Shown here piece after piece: positions 1-9,400 of a stretch of DNA of 64,000 nucleotides; position 1 is the first letter of the stretch; every line of letters starts with the position of its first letter. The notes beneath the pieces were generated by a model. It worked only from the letters and a program-made list of their open reading frames with translations, was not told the DNA's origin and searched no databases. Source of the DNA: Zelonia costaricensis (taxonomy: Eukaryota; Euglenozoa; Kinetoplastea; Trypanosomatida; Trypanosomatidae); NCBI GenBank assembly GCA_030849075.1, contig JASAOO010003465.1:1-64000 (forward strand), read 5' to 3'. Position numbers and translations under genes: made by a program.

Positions 1-441
1 CATCGCCACGCGAACGTTCGACATCGAGAAGAACGGCGGCGCATCGTCTTCGTTCTCATCGGGAAGTGCGTTCTGCTTCGCAGGGCTGTCACTGTCGTCC
101 GACGAATGGGGCTTGATGGGGTTCTGAACGTTTTCTTGTGGGTAGTGCGGCTCCTTAGCTGGTGGAGCTGCGTTGGACTTCAGCACCGGCTGGGCTGGGG
201 GTGGTGGCGGCGGGGCGTCGCGCGTGCGGACGGGCGAGGGGGGCGCGGCGTCGCTGGCGGCCGGCGGCGCCACCGGCCCATCTTTCCGTTGCGGAGCCGT
301 CTGCGGCGGTGCAGCCTCTGGGGCCTTACTGGGATCGGCGAAGACGCTCTCGGGTTCCTTCTCGGCCGGTGGTGGTGGAGCAGCGGGCGTGTCCTGCGGT
401 GGCTGCGCCGGAGCCGAGTCGTTGGTGGGGGATTCGCTCAT
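1..441 (-). CDS. Hexose/glucose transporter, N-terminal cytoplasmic part (cut by window edge)
   Basis: A minus-strand frame starts at the ATG at 439-441 and stays open for 147 codons to the window edge. Residues 1-135 are hydrophilic, rich in proline and alanine and acidic near the end. The last visible residues, PPFFSMSNVRVAM, resemble the segment just before the first membrane helix of trypanosomatid hexose transporters; I recall GFFSLENLGVAQV in T. brucei THT1. Glucose transporters also lie close to TOR1 in Leishmania as I remember it. A long hydrophilic N-terminus is the hallmark of the flagellar isoform GT1; an NPI tripeptide at residues 107-109 recalls the NPM motif reported for GT1 flagellar targeting. 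No membrane helix is inside the window, so the call rests on the short pre-helix match and on synteny. The alternative is an unrelated proline-rich protein. Confidence 0.6.
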   Translation of the reverse strand, partial: MSESPTNDSAPAQPPQDTPAAPPPPAEKEPESVFADPSKAPEAAPPQTAPQRKDGPVAPPAASDAAPPSPVRTRDAPPPPPPAQPVLKSNAAPPAKEPHYPQENVQNPIKPHSSDDSDSPAKQNALPDENEDDAPPFFSMSNVRVAM

Positions 442-1855
442 GATGGGCCTCGCACTCGTGTGTAGTGACGAGAGCAACGGTGGGGGAGGTGCTTGAGGAG
501 GCGCGGCGTTGAGGAAAAGGGAACACACGAGTTTGAGGAGGTGGCCCAAGTGCAGGCGCGATAGTGAGGGTCGCGGTGAGTGTGCTGTTGGGGTGTGGTG
601 GTGTAGGTAGGCGAACTAGGGAGAGGGCGTTTTGTTAGGTGTGCTTGGCGCGACGCGTGCAATGCGTGAAAGTGGCAAGAGTGGAACACGTAAAAAGGGT
701 TGGTGCGCGACGTGTTTTAGACGCACCACGGTGAGAGAGGGGGGGTTCAGCCACCATTTCGTCCAAGTGACCAATACCAAAGCAGTGAAGGGAAGACGGT
801 AAAGGGGGTGGGGGTTTGAGGACATCCAGGTTGCGTTACCTCGTGACCGCGACGTTTGCCCTATCCTGCACGACGCTAGTCCACGGTGATCGTTGTTTGC
901 AGACTCATGACACTGGGATGGAGCTCGTGCAGCCTGGGTCCTGCGAGCCCGTAGCGCTCGGCGTTGTCCATACTGCTTACAAAGCAGCAATGAGGCACTC
1001 CTCCCGTCTCTTTATCTTCGCGCTTCTCGTTAACGTGCTTCACTTCTCGTTCCGTCGCTATTACGTGAACGTCGACGCAGCGCACCGCGTCTTTCAGGGG
1101 TCCAGACGGTCAGCTTCTTCAAGAGGGGTGAAGAGTGGGAAAGGCGTGAGAAGGAAAAAGAGGCGGTGCTTGATTTTTTTTTTTTTCGCGCGGGTCACAT
1201 GAGGCGCAGTGCTGATTCGTGGCCCTTACGCAGTACACAAACCGGCTGCCCCTTCATCCCCCCTGTGGCGCTGACACGAACACCAAGAGAACAGAAAAAA
1301 AAGAAGCTGCGGTAGACAAGAACGGAGAGAGAATGCAGTGCCAACCGACGCATCGCTATGCCGACAGTCTTTTGCCAGCACCAGACGAGCCGATGTGACG
1401 ATCCGCCCCCGACGTTTTTATTGCGTGCCTTGTGGGGCGCGGCACGGGAGCGCAGGCACGATGATTGGCGTGTGTGTCCCCCGAGCCCGTCTACCTCTTT
1501 CGACGCTCGCAACCACACGACCACAAAGACCAAAACGGGAAGTGGTGTCGTCAGCAAGCAGGGCCACGAGCCCAAAGGACCAGCCGTCGCACAGTCCCGC
1601 CTGCCCAAAACGCTGACCGGAGTGGCCATTGCGACAACAGCGAAGGCTTGCGCCGCTGCGGCGCGGAAGTGTCCGCACCCAGCACACAAAACGATCGAGA
1701 GTGCACCGGTTGATGCGTTGCGGAGAGGTGCAACCTCCACAAGCGCCGGGCCGCACAAAAACAGAGCGCGCAGACTGCGGGCGAGACCGTAGCGTATGCC
1801 AGAGCCTCGTGAGCGCGGCAAATCGCACGGCCTCGGACCACGCGGCGCGACCACA
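442..1855. other. Intergenic, no gene seen
   Basis: This stretch separates the hexose-transporter-like start from the homocysteine methyltransferase stop. It should hold the 3' UTR and polyadenylation site of the methyltransferase and the splice region of the transporter. A T-run on the plus strand near 1170-1187 is the only obvious low-complexity tract. Open frames here have no recognisable protein character. Confidence 0.6.
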
Positions 1856-2818
1856 TCACACGATGTAGCCGGCGTGGGAAAGTGCAGAAGCCGCCCCAGT
1901 GATGTCGGCTGGGCCGGTACGACAGCACCCGCCGATGAGGCGAGCACCGTTCGCGGCCCATTCTTCCGCTAAGTGGGCCAGCTTCAGCGGCGCGCTGCCG
2001 CTTGCTTCACACGGCGTCCACGTCTTCGTGACAGCATCGTACACCTCGCTGGCGTTGGTGTACACCACAAGGGGTTTCTTGGTCAGCGTGTGCAGATGTG
2101 CCAGCACCGCTGTGGCCTCGTCCAGGGGAGTGCAGTTGATGCCGAGTGCAATAACCTGCGGGGCGGCGTCCAGGAGCGGTACAATCTCGCTCCACCGAGT
2201 GCCGTCGCTGATAGCCTCCGCTGGCGCTGTGCGCGAAGTCGTGAAAGACACCCACGCGCGACACTCGGGGTGCTCGTCCTGCAGCAGGGCCACAAGCGCG
2301 CGCACCTCCGCGGCAGAGGGCTGCGTCTCGATGGCCAACACGTCAACGCCGACGCGCAGCAGCGCAGCGATGCGGGAACGGTGGAACTGCTTGAACTGTT
2401 CAGGGGTGCGGACGTAGTCGCCGCGGTACTCGGAGCCATCGCTGAGGTAGGCGCCGTAGGGCCCGACGGAGCCGGCCACAAAGACAGGGGCGGCGCTGGG
2501 GCACTTCAGCACGCGCTGCTCTCGCGCCGCGTGTGCAATGCGGACCGACTCCTCGATCGCCGCCACGGCTGCTGCCTCGCTGAGCTGGCGGTGCTGCATG
2601 AGGCTCTCCGGTGTCACCTGGTAGCTGGCGGTGATGATGCAACGCGCACCAGCCTCCAGGTACGCCTGTTCAACATCCTGGATGCGAGACTTGGCCTCGA
2701 GGAGCACCTTGCCAGACCACAGCGGGTCAAGCAGGTCGCACCCACGCGCCTCCAGCTCGGTCGCCAGCCCTCCGTCAAGCACAACGACGTGCGTCGGATC
2801 TGCCAAATATGCCTCCAT
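1856..2818 (-). CDS. Homocysteine S-methyltransferase
   Basis: The 320-residue product belongs to the zinc-dependent homocysteine S-methyltransferase family (MmuM/YagD type), which moves a methyl group, typically from S-methylmethionine or S-adenosylmethionine, to homocysteine to make methionine. The N-terminus carries the family signature VVLDGGLATELEARG (residues 12-26). The three expected zinc-binding cysteines are present: C229 in GINCTP and C298/C299 in GGCCRTGPADI. Length is normal for the family and the frame begins at a true ATG. The enzyme is probably cytosolic and would work next to MTHFR (50590-51519) in methionine supply. The methyl donor used in this organism cannot be read from sequence. 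Confidence 0.9.
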   Translation of the reverse strand: MEAYLADPTHVVVLDGGLATELEARGCDLLDPLWSGKVLLEAKSRIQDVEQAYLEAGARCIITASYQVTPESLMQHRQLSEAAAVAAIEESVRIAHAAREQRVLKCPSAAPVFVAGSVGPYGAYLSDGSEYRGDYVRTPEQFKQFHRSRIAALLRVGVDVLAIETQPSAAEVRALVALLQDEHPECRAWVSFTTSRTAPAEAISDGTRWSEIVPLLDAAPQVIALGINCTPLDEATAVLAHLHTLTKKPLVVYTNASEVYDAVTKTWTPCEASGSAPLKLAHLAEEWAANGARLIGGCCRTGPADITGAASALSHAGYIV

Positions 2819-3494
2819 CGTCCTCTGCGGTTCTGCCCAGAAGTGTGAGACGGCCGTGCTGACTGTGCTTTTTCTTTGTCTTCTGCTCCGTTGCGTTGGT
2901 GTGTGGGGGGGTCAGCGCTGAGGTGCAGTGCGGCGTGCGCTAATGAGGCTGCACAACAGCGGCGTTTTTTAAAAAAAAAAAAAAGGAGAGGGCGTGGTGG
3001 TGGTGGTGGGAGGCGGATGACGTGACGTGAGTCGGGTGCGGCTGCACCGGGCGAGCTGCGCAGCGGGGCGGGGGGTGGGGGAGGGGAACTCTGAAACATC
3101 GGCGGGGGCGGGGGGTGGCCCGGATGCACCGGCGATGGCACGACAGCGCTCCTCGTCCCCCCCCCCCCCGTCGCCACTGCGTTCACATACACAGCCACAC
3201 ACACGCACGCACACGAGCCTACCGCAGTTCCGCCTTTTAGCGTCCGCATTGCCCCGCGAATAGTCGCCAAATCGACGCCCCTGCCAGACACTCTCTCGCA
3301 TCGCTTTTACGTTTGCTCTTAACGATTCGCGCAGCGGCTGTGGCTGTTTGTTTTCCTTCTTCTTCGTCTGGCACGAGCAGGGTTCATGCATCGTCGTCGC
3401 ACAACTCAGCCGCCCACGCGCATGCACGCACACCGCAGCTCAGCCTGGGCATGTGCACGCACTACACCGCACGCGCAAGCCCCTCTCGAAACCC
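2819..3494. other. Intergenic, TOR 3' UTR and splice region
   Basis: Plus-strand purine and G-rich tracts around 2970-3110 give pyrimidine-rich transcript, fitting the splice-acceptor region of the methyltransferase gene. An A-run at 2971-2984 and a C-run near 3158-3169 are present. No coding potential seen. Confidence 0.55.
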
Positions 3495-6400
3495 TCACCA
3501 GAACGGGCACCAGCCTTGGAAGTGCACACAAAGGTTCTCGTTGGACGTTGCCTCCTTGATCAGGCGCGTCACCTGCGCTTGCACCGACAAGCCGTCCTCG
3601 CCAATCGACACAGCAGCGGCGGCGCCGGCGCCATTCACGCGGCCACTCGGCAGCGAGTCTTCGCCCAGCTCCCCCATGCGAAGGGCGTCGGCGTCCGTGG
3701 CTGCGCTCGCGGCCGCGTTCGCCTGCCGCTGCCACCCAGCAAACTCCCGCCCCTCCAGCTTCTCACGAATACGGTTCACCACCTTCTTCGCCTCGCTGGT
3801 GTGGGTCACCGACATAGCGCTCAGCATGTCGGAGGAGCGGTCGCTGGCTACCGGTGGCCGCGGCACAGAGGCGCCGGACACGACAGAGGCAGGGGGCATG
3901 CGGAGGGAGCGGCCGCGCTGTGCGAAGGAGCGGGACGCCGGCGTGCGCGGGGCGAAGGCGGTGCGCGACTTCTGGAAGGACTCGCCCAGCGCGGCGTACG
4001 CGGCGCGCTGCGAGTAGTGCCCGGCCGGCGGCGCCGTCCCGGTCGAGCGGACGCTGCTGCTTGGCGCAGCAGACGCGACCGCGGCCGAGGCCGTCGCGCC
4101 GTCCTCCGACTCGTCGCGCCACCACGAGACGAGCGGGTCGTGCACAAAGGCCTCGAGCAGGGCGAGGATGCTGCTGCCCTCCTCCCGCAGCACCCCCATG
4201 ACGGTGATGCAGCCGTGCCGGAAAAGGCCGTCGATGCCGCCCATCTCCATCGCCTTGACCAGCATCCGGGTGAGACGGAAGGGCACCTTCTCCGGGAAGG
4301 CGCTGCGGTTCTGCGCGACGTCGAAGCAGTCGCCGAAGTCGATGTGCACGACGCGGCCGCTGAAGGAGTGGACCATGAGGTTCGACGGGTGGCGGTCGCC
4401 GAGGCCGAGGATGTGGCCGACCATCGACATGGTGGCCAGCGAGCAGACGTACGTCGTGCGGCGGTCAAGCCACGACTCCGCGCTGGGTGCCCGCATCCAG
4501 AGCGAGTTGGCAAGGTCGGTGCCCTCCGTCTGCTCCAGCGCAAACTCGAAAGGCTCCACGTGTTGAATGACTTGCAGGCGGTCGAGGTCGACGTTGAAGC
4601 TAAGCATCAGGTTGACCTCGATGGACAGGTACTTGGAGTGCACGCGGTAGTCCTTGATGAGCTGGTGCAGCGTGTCGCAGTTGTCCACCCACCCCACCAG
4701 GCCCGCGTTCTCGCTAAGCGGGGTGACGGAGAAGACCTGGATCATGCAGTCGCGGCGCTGGATGGCTGAGTGCTTCTCCAGCAGCGTGTTCACGAAAGCA
4801 AGAAGCTGCATGACGCGCTCGTCCAGCCGCAGGTCCTCGTGCCCCTTGAGAAGGAACTTGTACAGCACCCCATCCGTGCCATTCATGTACAAGCGGCGCG
4901 GGTGCTGCTTCGAGTTCATCACCTTCAGCGTGCTCTCGAAAGAGGCGATACGGGGGTAGACACCGGACTCGTTGTACTGGCCAGGCATGACGAGAGAGAG
5001 GTCCTTGCCGCTCTGCGTCAGCCGCGGGCTCACTAGCTGCAGCGCCAGCGAGGCCATGCCGTTGATCTGCTCGTCCATCCGCTTCACCGCCGTCTTGAAG
5101 CGGTTCCACGCCTCCTCCATGTAGACGTGGTTGCCAGTGGAGGCGGCCTTCTCAACGTACTCGCAGGCGCCGCCAAGCAGGTCGCCGAACTCCGCCGCAA
5201 AGTGCGACTCCGCCAACGTGTCGGGGTGCGAGAGCTGCTCGAGCAGGGGCTGCAGCGCCAGGAAGACACCGTGTGCGTTCTTGTCGCGCCCCCACTGGAA
5301 CCACGCCCGCTCCAGCTCGTCAAACCACAGCTCCGTCCACAGGACGGCGCACCGCACCAGCTCCTGGCAGACCAGGGCGGCGTCCTTCACCATGGTGCGG
5401 CCGTGGTGGTGCATCTCCTTGATGCGGCCGAGCAGCCGCTGCGCCGCCTGCTTGCGCTCCATCTGCTCTGTCGAGTTGCTGTCGGGCCCCTGCACGCTCG
5501 AGTTGAGCGTCACGTTGAGGCTGTACAGCAGCGCCTGCGGGTGTGCCTTGGCGACCAGCACGAGCAGTTGAAACACCGACTCCGACACGACGGCGTCGCG
5601 CGAGTGCAGGCGCGCGATGATCTGCGGAATCACCTTGAGCCACACCGTCGGGCTCACCTGCAGTATCTCGGCCTGCAGCGTCGCGTTGCCCTGCACCTGC
5701 GGCAGCGCCGCGTGGATGAACCACAGCGAGAGGAAGCCCAGCACGTCCTCGAGCTCCTGCGAGAAGCACACGCTGCGCACGTAGCCCTCCATGGCCGCTA
5801 CGATGTGGCTCACGTGCTCGTCGCGGCGCGCCTCGGTGACGGCGGCGCGGGAGCGGTGCGTGACGAGGTCGTGGTTGAAGCGCGCCCATGTGTGCCAGAT
5901 GGCGCCGTTGGTGCTGTCCAGGCTCGTCGCCGTCTCCAGGTGGTGACGAATGTAGTCGTGGTACTGCGCCTCCACCGTGCCCTTCTTTTTCTTGGTCAGC
6001 GTGAAGAGCCAGCTCGCGAGCTTCGCGTGGCACGTGGCGAGGCTGGCCTGGCTGCCGGCCGCGGTGCTGGTACCCGCGAGCCCGCCCGCGCTGGCCGCCT
6101 GCTCCATCTTCTGCAAATACGCCTGCAGCAGCCCCACCGCCTTCTCCCGCTCGTGGATGTCGTAGAAGTGCTGGCAGGCCGCCAGCGCGATGGGTGGGCG
6201 CGGCGGCCGTGGCTGCTCCAGCGCCGCCGTAATCGTCTGCCTGCCCAGCAGCTCGAAGAGGATGTCGCGCGAGGTGCGGTCGCGGCCGTGCACGCGGGAC
6301 AGCGAGACGAAGCGCAGCCACATGTCCAGCTCCTGCGTGAGCGGGATGACGAGGGTGTGGTTGGCCAGGGTGCCCGGCCAGCCCTCGTACGCCATTGCAC

Positions 6401-9400
6401 CCAGCCGCTTCTCCCACAGCTCCTGCCAGTGGTCGAGCCCTTGCGGGTTGTCGGCGACGAACGCGAACTCCTCAAGCTCGCTGAGCTGCTGGATGCCAAC
6501 AAAGAGGCCGTAGGCGCGGTCGTAGCTCTCCGCGACGAGCGCCGACAGCGTCGAGTCGAGGCGCTTGCGGCAGTTCTGAATGATGGGCACGGCGTCGTGG
6601 AACTGGCGCTTGTGCGTGGCCAGCACGGCGCGGTGGAAGACGGCGGTCGTGCCAACGTAGCCCTCGTCCGTCATGAAGGCCGTGATCTTCTCCATGTCGT
6701 CCCAGCAGCGCAGCAGCCAGGCCGCGTGGGCCCCGTACGGGGCCAGCTCGCACGCCTCCTTGCGCGTGATGCGTGGGAAGAAGAGCTTCCACGACTCGAG
6801 CAGGCGGCCGTAGTCGCCGAGGTTGTCGAGGGAGCGCATGAGTCCGGCCATGTTGCTGAACTTGTTCGGCTCGGCCTGCAGCCCCTCCTCGTAGGCCCGC
6901 AGGCTCTGCGACCACCACTGCAGCTTCTCAAAAAGCTGCGCGTCCATCATGCGCGGCAGCTCCGACGGCGGCTTGCCGGTGAGAAAGGAGAAGTTGCGCT
7001 GGATGTACTTGAGCATGCCCTCGGCGCTCTCGCGCAGGCCAAGCAGGTTGCACAGGTAGATGCTCTTCTCGCACCACTGCAGCAGCCGCGTCCAGTCCTC
7101 CGGCGGCATTGGGTCCACCTGGCCACGCATCACGTTGCGCTCGTACTCGTACGTGGCTTCGTAAAACTGAATCTCGACGTAGTGCAGCGCCTTGGCGTAC
7201 AGGTTGCACCGCTCGCTGCTGCCCATCAGCGTCTTGAGGTCGAAGAGGAGGCCGGCGTACGTGCTGTGCGAGCCCTCTTTCGGGTTGAAGCGCATCTCGA
7301 GCCGCTCCATGTACTCGGACAGGTTCAGCAGCTCCTGCAGCACCTCCGACGGCACCCGCTCGCTGCGCAGCACGTTGCCCAGCAGCACCCGCACCGTCTC
7401 CTTCGTGCGCGGCTCCATCTCGGCGTAGCAGACGGCAAAGGCGGAGTGCAGCATGTGCCGCGCAAAGGGCTCGTACAGCTGCGCCAGGGCAAACGCGAAG
7501 CCGTGCGCGTTGGACGGGCTCGAGCGCAGCAGCTCCACCGCCAGCTGCTTCAACCACGAGTTCCACTCCTCCTCCGTCTCCCGGTCGCGCGCGACGAGGA
7601 CGGCGCGAAGCTGCGCGAAGCTGTCCTCCATGGCGGCCTTGCGCCGCTGCGCCAGCTGCTGCGTGTTGACGCGGTACCGTGAGGCGTTCTCGTCCTCGTG
7701 CGCCGGGCCGCTCTCCGGCGCCACAACGCGGCCGCTCGTGCGCAGCGTCGTGAGCACGAACGTCTTCACCTCCACCCCGTCCTCGCCGTACGCGTCCAGG
7801 AGCGGGAAGATGAGCGGTGTGTACTTCTCAAAGTCGCTGCCAAGGTTGCGACTGACGTTGCGCACCGCGTCCAGGGCGACGGCAACGAAGGTGCGCACGT
7901 CCGCGGCGGACTGCGCAGCGCCGGCCTCCGCCGCGGCCGCCGACGACGCGGACGCGAAGAGCAGCGGATTCGCCTCCATCTCGCGTAGCACGCGGCAGAG
8001 GCAGTGCACGCAGCGCGACGCGTGGAAGACGAGGCGGGGCAGGCGGCGCGCAAAGTGGCGAATGGCGTCGACGGCGGCGGTGCGGCACGGCAGCGGGTAG
8101 GCGGGGTTGCTGGCCACCTCGCACACGCACGGTACGACGTTGTGCAGGTAGTCGTCCAGCAGGTGGCCCATCTCCACCAGAAAGGCAAAGACGGGCTCGC
8201 CGGCGTGGGCCGCGTCGGACTGCACCGTCTGGATCAGCGGCGGCAGGATGAGTGAGAGGGACGGGCGGAACTCCTCGCGCAGGGTGCAGCGCATCTCGCG
8301 CAACAGACACAGAACCTCGACCAGCACCCCGCGCTCCGCCGAGGGCAGGAACCCGATGCACGTGGTTACCAGCTCGCCAAGGTAGGGGCGCAAGTGCTGG
8401 CCGTACAGGTGCGCGATGCGCGTCATGACCCCGAGCAGGTTCTCGCGTATCTTCGCCTGCAGAGAAATCTGCTGCAGCACCGTCTGCACAATGTCCCGGT
8501 ACATCGGTGCCAGGCAGCCGCCCGCCGCCTCCTTGAGCGACAGCGCGTTGGCAATGACCTGCACAGCGCACAGGCACTGGTCGTCCGAGAGGGACGGCAG
8601 CTGCAGCACGCCAAGGACGTTCTTGACGACGCTCTGCGCAATCGACTCCTCGCTGCGCGATGAGGACAGCTGCAGCGACGCAGGCCCGGCCGCGCCGGCG
8701 GCACGCAGCCCACCGTCGCGCAGGTGGCGCGTGATCTCCTTGGCGCGCACGGGGTCCACGGCACCGATGATGCCCATCAGCTTCAGCACGTCCGAGCGCA
8801 CGGGCCACGTCTCCTTGAAGCCGCCATGCAGCGCTGCGATGAGGACGCGCAGCAGCTCGGGGTTCGTCTCGTACACGTCCACGTCCTTTGTGGTGCGGAT
8901 AATGTCGCCGAGGGCGCGAATCGCCTCGATCTTCTTCTGGATGCTGGAGGAGTCGAGAATGTGCCGAATGACGCACGGCCGCATTGCCGCCACCACGGCC
9001 ACGTCGTCGCCCTCGGCGTACCGCGCGAGCTTCCCAAGCAGCGACAGCAGCGCGGTGATGACCGGCACGGGCTTGTTCTCCTCCTGCAAGCGTGCCACGC
9101 AGTCCTGCAGGAGCGACGAGATGTACGGCCGCGCCATGGCAGGGGCCGACTCCACCACCGCGCTCAGCACCGCAGCCGCCTGCTCCTGCCGCTTCGGGGC
9201 GTGGAAGAGCTGAATGTCGGCCACACACTGCACCATGACCCGCCGCAGCATTGGCAGGATGCTGGCGGGGTTGCGGCTGGAGAGGCGGCCGAGCAGGCGG
9301 ACGGCGGCGATGCGGTTCTGATGGTGGTCGTGCAGGGCAGGAAAGAGCGCCGTGCAGATCTCCTGCAGCGCCAGCGAGTAGTCGTACTCGCCCGTCAGGT

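Noticed and set aside
5127..7682. 851-codon plus-strand open frame inside the TOR gene
   Set aside because: It is antisense to conserved FAT and FRB coding sequence, is rich in Arg, Val, Leu and Gln in the way codon complements of GC-rich genes are, and has no motif.
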